The notes below the pieces were generated by a model. That model was not told the origin of the DNA, searched no databases, and saw nothing but the letters and a program-made list of their open reading frames with translations. A program made the translations under genes and the position numbers. From positions 1,785,501 through 1,849,500 of the forward strand of contig NZ_CP036515.1 of NCBI RefSeq assembly GCF_004323635.1: a stretch of 64,000 nt of DNA, in the 5' to 3' direction. Source of the DNA: Lichenihabitans psoromatis. GTDB taxonomy: Bacteria; Pseudomonadota; Alphaproteobacteria; Rhizobiales; Beijerinckiaceae. This document shows positions 42,274 to 53,283 of this stretch, in pieces; the stretch's first letter is position 1, and every line of letters starts with the position of its first letter.

Positions 42274-43983
42274 ATGACCGTATTGGGTTGGCTGCAGATT
42301 TTACTCGTGCTCGTCGCGGTGGTGGCCGCCGCCGTGCCGCTCGGCCGCTACATCGCCAAGGTGATGGCGGGCGAGCGGACGTTCATGACCCCTGTGCTGG
42401 CGCCGATCGAGGGCGTGTTCTACGCTCTTGCGGGCGTGGACAAGAAGCGAGAGCAGACTTGGCGCGGCTACACGCTCGCGATGCTGGCCTTCAGCGCCGC
42501 CGGTCTGCTCAGCCTCTACGCGCTGCAGCGCCTGCAGGGCTATCTGCCGCTGAACCCGCAGGGGTTCGACGGCGTCGATCCCGCACTCGCTTTCAATTCC
42601 GCGGTCAGCTTCGTCACCAACACCAACTGGCAGAACTACGGTGGCGAGACCACCATGAGCCATCTCACCCAGATGGCCGGACTGACGGTGCATAACTTCG
42701 TGTCGGCCGCGACCGGACTCGCCATGGCGTTCGCGCTGATCCGGGCGTTCACGCGCTCCGAGGCGAAGACGATCGGCAATTTCTGGGTCGATCTCACGCG
42801 CGGGGTCCTCTACCTGCTGCTGCCGCTGTCGATCGTGCTCGCGCTGGTGATGGTGGCTGGCGGCATCCCCCAGACCTTGCTCGGATCTGTAGACGCCACG
42901 ACGCTCGAAGGCGCCAAGCAGGTGCTGTCGATCGGACCGGTGGCGAGCCAGGAAGCCATCAAGGAGCTCGGGACCAACGGCGGCGGGTTCTTCAACGCCA
43001 ATTCGTCTCATCCGTTCGAGGGCCCGAGCGCCTGGATCATCATGGTCGAGGCGTTCAGCCTGCTGCTGATCCCGGTGGCGTCGGTGATCGCCTTCGGACG
43101 CCTCGTCGGCAACTGGAAGGAAGGGCGCTCGCTGCTCGTCACCATGGGGATCGTGCTGGTCCTCGGCATCGCGGTTCTCTACGGCGCCGAGACCTTCGGC
43201 AATCCGATCCTGACCGCGCTCGGCGTCGACGGCTCGGCTGGCAACCTCGAAGGCAAGGAGCTGCGCTTCGGTCAGGCGCTCACGGCCCTGTTCAGCGCTG
43301 GCACGACGGGCACAAGCACGGGCTCGGTCGTCGCCATGCACGACAGCCTCACCCCGCTTGGGGGCCTCGTGCCGCTGTTCAACATGCTGATGGGCTGCAT
43401 CACGCCCGGCGGTGTCGGGGCCGGTCTCTACGGCATCCTGGTGCTCGCCATCATCACGGTGTTCGTGGCGGGGCTCATGGTGGGGCGGACGCCCGAATAT
43501 CTCGGTAAGAAGATCGAGACGCGCGAGATGAAGCTCGCGATGCTGGCGATCCTGATCTACCCGCTGCTGGTGCTGGGCTTCACGGGCATGTCGGTGATGC
43601 TGAAGACGGGGCTCGATAGCCTGAACAACGCCGGTCCGCACGGCCTCAGCGAAATCCTCTACGCGTTCGCCTCGCAGACCGCCAATAATGGCTCGGCTTT
43701 TGCGGGGCTGACCGGCAACACGCTCTGGTACAATACGACAGGGGGGCTGGCGATGTTCCTCGGCCGCTTTGCCTATGTGGTGCCGGTGCTGGCGCTGGCG
43801 GGCTCGCTCGCGGCCAAGCGCAAGGCGCCCGCCTCGGTCGGCACCTTCCCGACCGATGGCCCGCTGTTCGTCGGCCTGCTGCTCGGCGTGATCGCGATCC
43901 TCTACCTCCTGCAGTATTTCCCCGCCCTCGCGCTTGGTCCGATCGTCGAGCATTTCGCCATGCTCTCCGGCCACGCCTACTGA
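42274..43983 (+). CDS. kdpA: Potassium-transporting ATPase subunit KdpA
   Basis: K+-channel-like subunit, 569 aa with about ten membrane spans. The four selectivity-filter regions are visible: [46 protein letters not shown] and [13 protein letters not shown]. The ATG at 42274 is used; an upstream in-frame GTG at 42241 would add 11 polar residues with no support. It is the first large gene of kdpABC. The complex imports K+ at low external concentration. Confidence 0.96.
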   Translation: MTVLGWLQILLVLVAVVAAAVPLGRYIAKVMAGERTFMTPVLAPIEGVFYALAGVDKKREQTWRGYTLAMLAFSAAGLLSLYALQRLQGYLPLNPQGFDGVDPALAFNSAVSFVTNTNWQNYGGETTMSHLTQMAGLTVHNFVSAATGLAMAFALIRAFTRSEAKTIGNFWVDLTRGVLYLLLPLSIVLALVMVAGGIPQTLLGSVDATTLEGAKQVLSIGPVASQEAIKELGTNGGGFFNANSSHPFEGPSAWIIMVEAFSLLLIPVASVIAFGRLVGNWKEGRSLLVTMGIVLVLGIAVLYGAETFGNPILTALGVDGSAGNLEGKELRFGQALTALFSAGTTGTSTGSVVAMHDSLTPLGGLVPLFNMLMGCITPGGVGAGLYGILVLAIITVFVAGLMVGRTPEYLGKKIETREMKLAMLAILIYPLLVLGFTGMSVMLKTGLDSLNNAGPHGLSEILYAFASQTANNGSAFAGLTGNTLWYNTTGGLAMFLGRFAYVVPVLALAGSLAAKRKAPASVGTFPTDGPLFVGLLLGVIAILYLLQYFPALALGPIVEHFAMLSGHAY

Positions 43984-43996
43984 AAGGCCCATCGTC

Positions 43997-46048
43997 ATGG
44001 CATCCCGTTCCGCCACCAGCCTGTTCGACCCGGCCATCGCGCGCCGGGCCACGATCGAGGCTTTCCGCAAGCTCAACCCCAAGACGCTCGCCAAAAACCC
44101 CGTGATCTTCGTCACGGAGGTCGTGTCGCTCGGCGTCACCCTGCTGTTTGTCCGCGATCTCGTGACGGGGACCGGGGAGGCCCTGTTCTCCGGCCAGATC
44201 GCGGCCTGGCTCTGGTTCACGGTGCTGTTCGCCAACTTCGCCGAAGCCGTGGCGGAGGGGCGCGGCAAGGCACAGGCCGATGCCATGCGTCGCACCCGCA
44301 GCGACACCAAGGCCAAGCGGGTGGTCGACCACAAGCACCTCGACGGCGCGTTCGAAGAGGTGAACGCGCTCGATCTCAAGGTGGGCGACATCGTGCTGGT
44401 CGAGCCCGGCGATCTTATCCCTTCGGACGGCGAGGTGGTGGCCGGCATCGCGTCGGTCAACGAATCCGCTATCACGGGCGAGTCCGCGCCGGTGATCCGT
44501 GAGTCCGGCGGCGACCGCTCGGCCGTCACAGGCGGCACCATGGTGCTGTCGGACGGCATCAAGGTGCGCGTGACGGCCGCGGCCGGCTCGACCTTCCTCG
44601 ACCGCATGATCGCGCTGGTGGAAGGCGCCGAACGGCAGAAGACCCCCAACGAGCTCGCGCTCTCGATCCTGCTGTCGGGGCTGACGATCATCTTCCTCAT
44701 CGTCTGCGTCAGCCTGTGGCCCATCGCGTATTATTCCGGCGCCACGCTGTCGGTCACGGTGCTGGTGGCGCTGCTAGTGTGCCTCATCCCCACCACCATC
44801 GGCGGCCTTCTGTCCGCCATCGGCATCGCCGGCATGGATCGGCTGATCCGCTTCAACGTGGTGGCGACCTCCGGCCGTGCGGTCGAAGCGGCGGGCGACG
44901 TCGATACCCTGCTGCTCGACAAGACCGGCACGATCACGTTCGGCAACCGCATGCCGAGCGAGTTCATCGCCGTGGGCGGCGTGCCCGAGCAGACGCTCGC
45001 CGAAGCCGTGCTGCTGTCGAGCCTCGCGGACGAGACCCCGGAAGGCCGCTCCATCGTGGCGCTGTGCAAGTCTCGCTACGGCCTGACCGAGACGGACCTG
45101 TCCCAGGCGGGCGCCACCATCGTGCCCTTCACGGCGCAGACCCGCATGTCCGGCATCGATCTCGACGGGCGCTCGCTGCGCAAGGGCGCGGTCGACTCGG
45201 TGCTGGCCAGCGTGGGCTTGGCAGAGGGCGGCGGCCCGGCCGACTTCCGCGCCGCCGTCGACAAGATCGCCCGCACGGGCGGCACCCCGCTCGCCGTGGC
45301 CGAGAACAAACGCCTGCTCGGCGTCGTGCATCTCAAAGACACGGTGAAGCCCGACATCAAGGAGCGTTTCGCGGCCCTGCGTGCCATGGGCATCAAGACC
45401 GTCATGGTCACCGGCGACAATCCGGTGACGGCGGCCGCCATCGCGTCCGAGGCGGGGGTCGACGACTTTCTGGCAAAGGCGACCCCGGAGGATAAGCTCG
45501 CCTACATCCGCAAGGAGCAGCAGGGTGGCCGGCTGATCGCCATGTGCGGCGACGGCACCAACGACGCTCCAGCCCTGGCCCAGGCCGATGTCGGCGTCGC
45601 CATGCAGACCGGCACCCAGGCAGCCCGCGAAGCCGGCAACATGGTCGATCTCGACAGCGACCCCACCAAGCTCATCGAGGTGGTGGGTATCGGCAAGCAG
45701 TTGCTGATGACGCGCGGCTCGCTGACCACCTTCTCGATCGCCAACGACGTCGCGAAATATTTCGCGATCATCCCCGCCCTGTTCCTCGCCACCTACCCCG
45801 AGCTCGGCGCCCTTAACGTGATGGGGCTGCATTCGCCGCGCTCGGCCATCCTGTCGGCCGTGATCTTCAACGCGCTGATCATCATCGCGCTGATCCCGCT
45901 TGCGCTGAAAGGCGTGCCTTACAAGCCGATCGGGGCCGCGGCGCTGCTGCGGCGTAACCTGCTGCTCTACGGGCTCGGCGGCATCGTGGTGCCGTTCGTC
46001 GGCATCAAGATCATCGACCTCTGCCTCTCCTCCCTCCATCTGGCGTGA
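43997..46048 (+). CDS. kdpB: Potassium-transporting ATPase catalytic subunit KdpB
   Basis: A 683-aa P-type ATPase. It has the phosphorylation site [12 protein letters not shown], the actuator loop [20 protein letters not shown] (TGES), the nucleotide-binding KGAVDSVL, the hinge [14 protein letters not shown] and [19 protein letters not shown]. The ATG at 43997 is 13 bp after kdpA. KdpB hydrolyses ATP to drive K+ through KdpA. A very long antisense frame opposite kdpA/kdpB is a GC-content artefact. Confidence 0.97.
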   Translation: MASRSATSLFDPAIARRATIEAFRKLNPKTLAKNPVIFVTEVVSLGVTLLFVRDLVTGTGEALFSGQIAAWLWFTVLFANFAEAVAEGRGKAQADAMRRTRSDTKAKRVVDHKHLDGAFEEVNALDLKVGDIVLVEPGDLIPSDGEVVAGIASVNESAITGESAPVIRESGGDRSAVTGGTMVLSDGIKVRVTAAAGSTFLDRMIALVEGAERQKTPNELALSILLSGLTIIFLIVCVSLWPIAYYSGATLSVTVLVALLVCLIPTTIGGLLSAIGIAGMDRLIRFNVVATSGRAVEAAGDVDTLLLDKTGTITFGNRMPSEFIAVGGVPEQTLAEAVLLSSLADETPEGRSIVALCKSRYGLTETDLSQAGATIVPFTAQTRMSGIDLDGRSLRKGAVDSVLASVGLAEGGGPADFRAAVDKIARTGGTPLAVAENKRLLGVVHLKDTVKPDIKERFAALRAMGIKTVMVTGDNPVTAAAIASEAGVDDFLAKATPEDKLAYIRKEQQGGRLIAMCGDGTNDAPALAQADVGVAMQTGTQAAREAGNMVDLDSDPTKLIEVVGIGKQLLMTRGSLTTFSIANDVAKYFAIIPALFLATYPELGALNVMGLHSPRSAILSAVIFNALIIIALIPLALKGVPYKPIGAAALLRRNLLLYGLGGIVVPFVGIKIIDLCLSSLHLA

Positions 46049-46740
46049 CCCCCATGCTCTCGCACCTCCGCCCCGCGCTCGTCATGATCGTCCTGTTCAC
46101 CGCCCTCACGGGCCTCGCCTATCCGCTCGCCATCACGGGGATCGCGCAAGCGGTTCTCAAAGGGCCGGCGGATGGCTCGCTCATCACCCGCAACGGCGTC
46201 GTGGTCGGCTCCGCGCTGGTCGGGCAGAATTTCGCCACCGACCGCTACTTCCAGGGACGCCCCTCGGCCACCAGCGCCCCGGATCCGAAGGACGCCACCA
46301 AGACGATCGACGCGCCCTACAACGCCGCGAACTCGAGCGGCTCGAATCTCGGGCCGACCTCGCAGAAGCTGATCGACCGAGTGAAAGCGTCCGTGACGGC
46401 GCTCGGGGGCAGTCCGTCCCGGTATGTCCCGGCAGACGCCGTCACCACCTCGGCATCGGGTCTCGACCCGGACATCTCGCCGGCCTTCGCGGCGATGCAG
46501 GTCGAGCGTGTCGCCGGAGCCCGGAAGCTGGACGCTGCCAAGGTCCAAGCGCTGGTCGTAGCCAACACCGTCGGCTCTTCCCTCTTCGACACCAATCGGG
46601 TCCGCGTGCTCCAGCTGAACGTCGCCCTCGAAGACCTCGATCCGACGCCCGCTCCGGCCGCGTCCTCGACCACCAAGCCGGCGGACAAGGCCGACGTCGG
46701 AGCGGGCACCGGCCGCGCAATGAGCGAGCCGGCCCGATGA
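46045..46740 (+). CDS. kdpC: Potassium-transporting ATPase subunit KdpC
   Basis: A 231-aa KdpC. N-terminal membrane anchor ([20 protein letters not shown]), then [40 protein letters not shown] and the C-terminal [12 protein letters not shown]. It is about 35 residues longer than usual because of a Pro/Ala/Lys-rich tail after the conserved domain. The GTG start overlaps the kdpB stop (GTGA); an ATG at 46054 is an alternative. Confidence 0.95.
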   Translation: MTPMLSHLRPALVMIVLFTALTGLAYPLAITGIAQAVLKGPADGSLITRNGVVVGSALVGQNFATDRYFQGRPSATSAPDPKDATKTIDAPYNAANSSGSNLGPTSQKLIDRVKASVTALGGSPSRYVPADAVTTSASGLDPDISPAFAAMQVERVAGARKLDAAKVQALVVANTVGSSLFDTNRVRVLQLNVALEDLDPTPAPAASSTTKPADKADVGAGTGRAMSEPAR

Positions 46741-46769
46741 TCATTAAGGTCTGACCAGATAGCGATCCG

Positions 46770-49529
46770 ATGAGAGTCCTGACGCTCCCCAACGACGCCC
46801 GTCCCAATCCCAACTCCCTCCTGGCCGCAGCGGGACAGGAGGGACGGGGTCGCCTCAAGGTGTTCCTCGGCGCGGCGCCCGGGGTCGGCAAGACCTTCGC
46901 GATGTTGTCCGGTGCACGGCGCCTCGGCCAGGCCCATCTCGACGTCGTAGTGGGCGTCGCAGAGACCCATGGTCGGGTCGAGACCGAGGCCCTCCTGGCA
47001 GGCCTGGAGATTCTCCCCCGCCGGAACGTCGCCTACAAAGGGACGCAGCTCAGCGAGTTCGATCTCGACGGTGCGCTGGCGCGACGGCCGGCTCTGCTGA
47101 TCGTCGATGAACTTGCCCATACGAACGCCGACGACTGTCGCCATCCCAAGCGCTACCTCGACGTCGAGGAACTCCTGAACGCTGGGATCGACGTCTGGAC
47201 CGCCGTCAATATCCAGCACCTCGAAAGTCTGTCGGACGTCGTGTCACGGATCACAGGTATCGTCGTGCGCGAGACCGTGCCGGATACGGTGATCGATCGG
47301 GCCGATGAAGTCGTGGTCGTCGACGTCACGCCCGCCGAACTCATCACGCGCCTGAGCGAGGGGCGCATCTACCTGCCCCTGAACGCGGCGCGGGCCGCCA
47401 ATGCCTTCTTTAAGCCCGGCAACCTGACGGCATTGCGCGAGCTGGCCCTGCGCCGCACAGCCGACCGGGTCGACGACCAGATGGTCGATCATCTCCGGCA
47501 GAACGCCATCGAAGGTGCCTGGCCCACCGCCGAGCGAATTCTGGTCTGCGTGGGGTCGGATCCCTCGTCGGAGCGCGTAGTCCGGTCCGCCAGCCGCCTG
47601 GCCAATGGCCTTAATGCGGCCTGGATCGCCGTCACTCTGGAGAAGTCCGGCCACGAAATCACTGACGCGGTGGCGCTCCGCCGGGTCGACGAGGCCATGC
47701 GGCTTGCTGAACGACTTGGGGCGGAGACAGCCCGCTTGGCGGGGCCCGATCTGCCAGAGGAAATCCTCCGTTACGCCCGCCGCGAGAACATCACCCAGAT
47801 CGTCATCGGGCGATCGAGCCCGACGGTGTGGGCACGGGTCCGGGGCCGGTCTCTGTCCGGCATGCTAGTGCGGCGCGCCTCCGATATCGCCATCCATATC
47901 GTTGTGGGCGAACGCATCGCCAAGCCGGCGAGACGGTGGTCATGGCCGGACCGCAACACGCTCGCGGTCGGCCTGTCGGCGGCCGTTGGGTCGGTCGCGG
48001 CAGCCGTGGGGGTCGGCATGCTGGCGACCCACTACCTTGCACTGCCGAACCTCTCGATGATCTTCCTGGCCGCCGTGCTCGGCTGCGCCGTCACGCTCGG
48101 CCAGTGGCCCGCCATCGCGGCCGCGATCTTGTCGTTCCTCGCCTACAACTTCTTCTTCATTCAGCCGCTCTTCACCTTCTCGGTCGCGACCCCCTACGAG
48201 TTTTTCGCGCTGATGATCTTCCTGCTGGTCGGGGTCGTCACCGGCGGCCTCGCTGGGCGGGTCCGTGACCAGTCGGATGCTGCCCGGGCGCGCGTCAGGA
48301 CCATCCAGGCGCTCTATGACGTCTCTCGCAAACTCTCGGCCACGGTGAGCATCGAGGACGTGTTGTGGGTCCTGGTCAGGCAGACCGCAGCCGCCATCCG
48401 GGGACAGGTCGTCATGCTGCTGCGGGAGCGCGAGGGACTTGAGGCTGGAGAGTTGACCATCACGGCCGCATTCCCGCCCGAGGACAGCTTGCAGCCGAGC
48501 GAATGGGCCGCCGCACGGTGGGCGTTCAGCCGCACGGAGGTCGCCGGCTGGCGCACGGGAACACTGCCCAACGCCCATTTCCAATTCCATCCGATCCGCA
48601 CCTCATCGGGCACCGTCGGCACGATCGGGATCTCGCCATCCGATCGCAGCAAGGCCCTATCGGCCGAAGAGGAGCGCGCCTTCGCGGCCCTCATCGACCA
48701 GGGTGCACTCGCGATCGAAAGGGCCATGCTGGTCGTCGAGGCCAGGAATGGCGAGGCGCGCGCCGAGCGGGAACGCTTGCAGTCGACCCTGCTCTCTTCG
48801 ATCAGCCATGACCTCCGAACGCCACTCTCCGCGATCCTTGGATCGGCGACGAGCCTGCGCGACTACGGCAGCCGCATGGAACAGGCCGACCGGGACGACC
48901 TCGTGCTGACCATTGAGGAGGAGGCCCGTCGCCTGACGCGTTTCGTCGCCAACCTGCTCGACATGACGCGCGTCGAATCCGGCACCCTGGCGCTGCGCCG
49001 GGACTGGATCGACGTGTCCGATGTCATCGCCGCCGCAGTGAAGCGCGCCAGGAAATCGTTTCCGTCTCGCATCGTGGAGACGCGAACGGTGGCAGGCGAT
49101 CTGGCCGTCGAGGGGGATCCGGTGTTGTTCGAGCAGGTGCTCTTCAACCTCCTCGACAATGCCGACAAGTACGCCGCGCCCGGTACGCCGACCATCATCG
49201 CAGCGAAAGCCGAGGGCGGGCAGGTCGTGGTCACGATCGAGGACGAGGGGCGCGGCATTCCACCGGCCGATCTCGAGCGTGTGTTCGAAAAGTTCATGCG
49301 CCTCGGCGCCGGCGACGGGCGGCCGGCTGGGACGGGCCTGGGACTCGCGATTGCCAAGGGCGTCATCGAGGCTATGGGCGGCACCATTCGGGCCGAGAGC
49401 CCGCGGCTGACAGGCCACGGCACGCTCATTCGGATCGCACTCCCTGTCGCTGAACCCAGTGCAGCCATCCCCCTGGCTGTCGAAGAGGAACAAGCCCTTG
49501 CCGGCCTCGCGCTACATCCTCGTCGTTGA
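46770..49529 (+). CDS. kdpD: Sensor histidine kinase KdpD
   Basis: Osmosensitive K+-channel histidine kinase, 919 aa. It has an N-terminal KdpD domain with Walker-type VFLGAAPGVGKTFAMLSGAR, a Usp-like domain (about 240-370), four closely spaced membrane spans (about 400-500), a GAF domain, then HisKA (SISHDLRTPLSAILGSATSL) and HATPase (NLLDNADKYAAPGTP, GRGIPPADLERVFEKFMRL, GTGLGLAIAKG). All regions of the E. coli type are present. kdpE overlaps its 3' end. Confidence 0.96.
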   Translation: MRVLTLPNDARPNPNSLLAAAGQEGRGRLKVFLGAAPGVGKTFAMLSGARRLGQAHLDVVVGVAETHGRVETEALLAGLEILPRRNVAYKGTQLSEFDLDGALARRPALLIVDELAHTNADDCRHPKRYLDVEELLNAGIDVWTAVNIQHLESLSDVVSRITGIVVRETVPDTVIDRADEVVVVDVTPAELITRLSEGRIYLPLNAARAANAFFKPGNLTALRELALRRTADRVDDQMVDHLRQNAIEGAWPTAERILVCVGSDPSSERVVRSASRLANGLNAAWIAVTLEKSGHEITDAVALRRVDEAMRLAERLGAETARLAGPDLPEEILRYARRENITQIVIGRSSPTVWARVRGRSLSGMLVRRASDIAIHIVVGERIAKPARRWSWPDRNTLAVGLSAAVGSVAAAVGVGMLATHYLALPNLSMIFLAAVLGCAVTLGQWPAIAAAILSFLAYNFFFIQPLFTFSVATPYEFFALMIFLLVGVVTGGLAGRVRDQSDAARARVRTIQALYDVSRKLSATVSIEDVLWVLVRQTAAAIRGQVVMLLREREGLEAGELTITAAFPPEDSLQPSEWAAARWAFSRTEVAGWRTGTLPNAHFQFHPIRTSSGTVGTIGISPSDRSKALSAEEERAFAALIDQGALAIERAMLVVEARNGEARAERERLQSTLLSSISHDLRTPLSAILGSATSLRDYGSRMEQADRDDLVLTIEEEARRLTRFVANLLDMTRVESGTLALRRDWIDVSDVIAAAVKRARKSFPSRIVETRTVAGDLAVEGDPVLFEQVLFNLLDNADKYAAPGTPTIIAAKAEGGQVVVTIEDEGRGIPPADLERVFEKFMRLGAGDGRPAGTGLGLAIAKGVIEAMGGTIRAESPRLTGHGTLIRIALPVAEPSAAIPLAVEEEQALAGLALHPRR

Positions 49530-50208
49530 CGATGAGCCGCAGATCCATCGCTTCCTCCGCCCGACGCTCGTCGCCGCCGGCTTCACGGTCGAGTCGGCTC
49601 TGACCGGCGTGCAGGCCTTGCAGAAGTTCAGCGCCACGCCGCCCGAGCTGGTGATCCTTGATCTTGGACTGACCGACATGGACGGATCAGCGGTCCTGGC
49701 CACCATCCGGGAGACCTCGAAGGTGCCCGTGATCATCCTCTCGGCCCGCGACAACGAGATGGAGAAGGCGGCGCTGCTGGACGCGGGCGCGGACGACTAC
49801 GTCAGCAAGCCCTTTGGCGTCAGCGAACTCATTGCGCGCATCAACACAGCGCTGCGGCACGCGGTGGCCGCAGCAGGCACGACGGCCGTCTTCGAGGCCG
49901 GCGATCTGATCGTCGATACGCTTGCCCACCGCGTCACGCTTCGGGGCGAGCCGGTCCGTCTCACGCCGCGGGAATACGACCTACTGCATCTCCTGGCCCG
50001 CCATGCCGGGCGACTGCTGACCCACCAGCACATCCTCAGAGAGGTCTGGGGGCCGAACCACGCCGAGCATGCCCAGTACCTCCGGGTGTTCATCAGCCGT
50101 CTCCGCCAGAAGATCGAGGTCGATGCGACCCAGCCGCGCCTGCTGCTGACCGAGGCCGGCGTCGGCTACCGCCTCGCTGCCCCCATCAGCCTTGCTGCAC
50201 AGTTCTAA
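49459..50208 (+). CDS. kdpE: Response regulator KdpE
   Basis: OmpR-class regulator. Receiver domain with VVDDEPQIHRFLRP (acidic pair), the phospho-acceptor in VILDLGLTDMDG and KPF (SKPFGVSELIARI). C-terminal winged helix with LRGEPVRLTPREYDLLHLLA and VFISRLRQKIE. The GTG at 49459 gives 249 aa; the protein proper begins ASRYILVVDDEP, so a TTG at 49498 is an alternative start. The overlap with kdpD is 32-71 bp. It activates kdpFABC under K+ limitation. Confidence 0.94.
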   Translation: MQPSPWLSKRNKPLPASRYILVVDDEPQIHRFLRPTLVAAGFTVESALTGVQALQKFSATPPELVILDLGLTDMDGSAVLATIRETSKVPVIILSARDNEMEKAALLDAGADDYVSKPFGVSELIARINTALRHAVAAAGTTAVFEAGDLIVDTLAHRVTLRGEPVRLTPREYDLLHLLARHAGRLLTHQHILREVWGPNHAEHAQYLRVFISRLRQKIEVDATQPRLLLTEAGVGYRLAAPISLAAQF

Positions 50209-50231
50209 GTCGCGTCACGAAAGCTATCGCC

Positions 50232-51254
50232 ATGAACGTCATCCCGTCCGACGACCAGCAGCCTTGGGGCGCCCCGCAACAGGGTAAGCATAAACTGAAC
50301 CTTTCCCCCCTGCCGACGGGGAGCCTCGCCATCATCATCGGAGTCGGAGCCCTCGTCGCGGCCTCATTCGGCAGCTTCTACACGGTCCAACCGACTGAGA
50401 TGGCCGGCGTGCGTCGCCTTGGCACCGTCGTAACGCAAGAACCTGTGGGGCCCGGACTGCATTTCAAAGTTCCATTCATCGATACCGTCGACACGATCCA
50501 GACGAGCCTCGACACGTTTCAACTTAACAACTTGACCGTTTATACGGTGGATAATCAGGCCGTGAACGTCGGCGTCGGGCTGTCTTACAAGATCCCCGCG
50601 GCCGCCGTGCTGAAGCTCCTCTACAGCGTTGGCCGAAGCGGCAATGTTGATATCTCGGAGAACATCCGTCCGGTCCTCGCCGACCGTGTTCTTCGCGTCT
50701 TCTCTACCCAGAACACGGTCAGCATTTCGGCCAACCGCGAGCAGATCGCGGGCGAGATTCGCAAGGGTGTCAGTCAAGCCCTCGACGGTATTTTCGGCAT
50801 CCAGCTCGTCGACCTCCAGCTGAGCAGCATCGCCTATAGCCCGAGTTTCCAGGCCTCCGTCGAGGCGGCGGTACAAGCCAAGAACGATGCCATCCGTGCC
50901 GAGAACACCGTCGTCAAGGTCCGCTACGAGGGCGAACAGTTGAAGGTACAAGCCGACGCGCAAGCAGCCGTCCGCATCGCCCAGGCGAACGGCGAAGCTC
51001 AGGCGACGATCGCGCAGGCCAGATCCCAGCGCGAAGCCTCGATCCTCAAGGCCGAGGGCGAGGCGCAAGCCGCTACATTGGTCGGCGAGGCCCAAGCGCG
51101 AATTATTCAGCAGGTTGGAACGGCCGTGAACAGCAACGCGGTCGTGGTGTCATACGAGACGGCGCATCGCTGGAATGGACAAATGCCCTCTACGGTCCTT
51201 GGAAACTCTACAAGCCCCCTTGCTATGCTGAACCTGCCCTCAACGCCGAAATGA
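50232..51254 (+). CDS. SPFH/Band-7 (prohibitin-like) membrane protein
   Basis: A 340-aa protein. N-terminal Gln/Pro-rich 25 residues, one membrane span (GSLAIIIGVGALVAASFGSF), then the SPFH domain starting YTVQPTEMAGVRRLGTVVTQ with GPGLHFKVPFIDTVDTIQT. A long Ala/Gln/Glu coiled coil with repeated EAQA segments follows from about 220 to 300. Such proteins form membrane microdomain rings. It follows kdpE by 23 bp in the same direction and may be co-transcribed; the link to potassium transport is by position only. Confidence 0.88.
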   Translation: MNVIPSDDQQPWGAPQQGKHKLNLSPLPTGSLAIIIGVGALVAASFGSFYTVQPTEMAGVRRLGTVVTQEPVGPGLHFKVPFIDTVDTIQTSLDTFQLNNLTVYTVDNQAVNVGVGLSYKIPAAAVLKLLYSVGRSGNVDISENIRPVLADRVLRVFSTQNTVSISANREQIAGEIRKGVSQALDGIFGIQLVDLQLSSIAYSPSFQASVEAAVQAKNDAIRAENTVVKVRYEGEQLKVQADAQAAVRIAQANGEAQATIAQARSQREASILKAEGEAQAATLVGEAQARIIQQVGTAVNSNAVVVSYETAHRWNGQMPSTVLGNSTSPLAMLNLPSTPK

Positions 51255-51312
51255 CGGCCGCGATGAAGCAGGGACGCGGGACAGTCTGGGCCAACGGATC
51301 AAGAGTGCCGCC

Positions 51313-51771
51313 ATGGAAATAAAAGACTTTCTCACCCCCGACGCCGTGTTCGAATTACGGGAGACCGACAAGGGACGTGTCCTCAAGGAGCTGGCGTGTC
51401 GGGCGTCGGCCCTCGTCGGGATGGACTTTATCGCGATCGAGACGGCGCTCGTTCAGCGGGAGCATCTGGGTTCGACGGGACTCGGCAACGGTATAGCCCT
51501 GCCCCACGCCCGTATCGCAAACCTTACAAAGCCGTTCGGACTCTTCGCCCTGCTCAAGACGGCGGTCCAGTTCGATGCCATCGACGAGCGGCCAGTCGAT
51601 CTTATCTTCCTCCTTCTCCTTCCGGAGCTGCACCCGGAGGGTCAGCTCAAGGCCATGGCCTGTGTCGCCAGGCGCCTGCGCGATCCCGTCCTGGCAGGCA
51701 GGCTCCGCGCCTCAAGGGGGAGCGTTCCGCTTTACGCGCTTCTGACCGCGAATGACGCCGGCGGCCGGTGA
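51313..51771 (+). CDS. ptsN: PTS EIIA-like nitrogen-regulatory protein (PtsN family)
   Basis: A 152-aa PTS_EIIA type-2 domain protein. The phospho-acceptor His65 is in GNGIALPHARIANLT, preceded by LVQREHLGSTGLGNG, and VDLIFLLLLPE follows, as in EIIA-Ntr. In E. coli and rhizobia unphosphorylated PtsN contacts KdpD and tunes kdp expression, so its place just after the kdp cluster fits a dedicated paralogue. The chromosomal ptsN of such bacteria usually sits near rpoN, which is not seen here. Confidence 0.85.
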   Translation: MEIKDFLTPDAVFELRETDKGRVLKELACRASALVGMDFIAIETALVQREHLGSTGLGNGIALPHARIANLTKPFGLFALLKTAVQFDAIDERPVDLIFLLLLPELHPEGQLKAMACVARRLRDPVLAGRLRASRGSVPLYALLTANDAGGR

Positions 51772-51829
51772 GCAGTTCAAAGTGATCCGGAATATCCCGA
51801 AGATCGTATCAGTGTAGGCGCCGGTGACC

Positions 51830-52155
51830 GTGGCGCCCGAACGGGCCATCGGGGATGGCGCGCTCGGCTTCTGGAAGGCCGTCGAAGAGATCTACCCCGG
51901 CACGCCGCACCAGCGGTGCTGGGTTCATAAGGCCGCCAACGTCCTCAACACTTCAACAGGGCGCCCAAGTCCGTCCAGGCCGCAATGAAGGACGACCTGC
52001 GCGAGGTCCACGGCGCGCCGACGCGGGCCGCAGCCGAAACGGCAATCACCGTCTTCGACCAAAAGTACAGGGCGAAATACCCCAAGGCTGTCACCTGCCT
52101 GACCAAGGACCGCGAGGCCCTGCTGACCTGCTTCGATTTCTTGCTGAACACTGGG
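51830..52155 (+). pseudogene. Internal fragment of an IS256-family transposase, frameshifted
   Basis: The nucleotides correspond to the middle of the IS256 transposase at 19320: IGDGALGFWKAVEEIYPGTP, HQRCWVHKAANVLN in one frame, then MKDDLREVHGAPTRAAAETA and KYPKAVTCLTKDREALL in another. The switch of frame near 51950 and the missing ends show it is dead. Substitutions relative to the other copy indicate a separate, older insertion. From 52156 to 52344 nothing is recognised. Confidence 0.85.
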
Positions 52156-52378
52156 TGCGCATTTCGCGGATCGTGGGCAGTAATTTCACGCCAGGGTGGG
52201 CAGCGATTTCACGCGATCATAGGCAATGTGACGCCTGACCGACGGTGGCTATGGAATCAGGGGTTCTGGCTCGCGTCAAGGGATCGTTTCTAGACGCCTG
52301 ACTTGTAGAAAGCCTCACCCCCGTTAGGTCACCTGGACGACATCTGATCGGCCCCCATCGGGTGGTCCGGGTTGATTG

Positions 52379-53251
52379 TTAGTTCATGGTCGGCCTGGGC
52401 GCCACCCTGAGCATGGCCGGCGGAGATGGTCGGGGTTTCGCAGCCGGCCATGCGGCGAAGGCGGGCACGAAGACCTCCGGCGCCGGGGGCTTGTAGCCGA
52501 TTGATCCGTGCGGGCGCACAGTATTGTAATGCCTTCTCCAGCTTTCGATGATGACCTGAGCTTCCTTGAGCGAGTAGAAGATCTCTCCGTCGAGCAGCTC
52601 GTCTCGGAAGCGAGCGTTGAACGACTCGACGTAGCCGTTCTCCCACGGGCTGCCTGGGGCAATATAGGCGGTCTTTGCTCCAACCGCCGTGATCCAGTCT
52701 TGCACAGCCTGGGCGATGAACTCGGGGCCGTTGTCCGAACGGATGTGACCAGGCACGCCGCGCAGGATGAACAGGTCGGACAGAACGTCAATGACGTCGG
52801 TCGAGTTGAGCTTGCGCGCGACCCGGATGGCCAGGCACTCCCGGGTGAACTCGTCGACGACATTGAGGGTCCTGAACTTGCGGCCGTCATGCGTGCGATC
52901 CTCGACAAAGTCGTACGACCAGACGTGATCGCGGTGCTCGGGCCGGAGGCGAATGCAGGAGCCGTCGTTGAGCCAGAGACGTCCCTTCTTCGGCTGCTTG
53001 GCCGGCACCTTCAGCCCTTCGCATCGCCAGATGCGCTCGACCCGCTTGTCGTTTACCAGCCACCCGGCATCGCGCAGCAACGCCGCGATCTTGCGATAGC
53101 CGTAGCGGCCGTACTGCCGCGCCAGCTCGATGATGTCGCCCGTCAACGCCTCTTCGTCGTCAAAGCCCCGCGGCGCCTTGCGCTGCGTCGAGCGGTGCTG
53201 ACCGAGCGCCGCACAGACGCGGCGCTCGGAGACAGGCAAATGCTGTCGCAC
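52379..53251 (-). CDS. IS3-family transposase OrfB (copy D)
   Basis: A 290-aa DDE subunit, intact and translated identically to copies A-C. Confidence 0.92.
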   Translation of the reverse strand: MRQHLPVSERRVCAALGQHRSTQRKAPRGFDDEEALTGDIIELARQYGRYGYRKIAALLRDAGWLVNDKRVERIWRCEGLKVPAKQPKKGRLWLNDGSCIRLRPEHRDHVWSYDFVEDRTHDGRKFRTLNVVDEFTRECLAIRVARKLNSTDVIDVLSDLFILRGVPGHIRSDNGPEFIAQAVQDWITAVGAKTAYIAPGSPWENGYVESFNARFRDELLDGEIFYSLKEAQVIIESWRRHYNTVRPHGSIGYKPPAPEVFVPAFAAWPAAKPRPSPPAMLRVAPRPTMN

Positions 53252-53283
53252 ATGCTCGATGCAGACGCGCCGGCGCGCGGGGC

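Noticed and set aside
42301..44724. 807-aa minus-strand frame opposite kdpA and kdpB
   Set aside because: Composition is low-complexity (His/Arg/Glu-rich), with no domain. The plus strand encodes unmistakable KdpA and KdpB.
44774..46039. 421-aa minus-strand frame opposite kdpB
   Set aside because: Shadow frame caused by codon bias; kdpB occupies the region.
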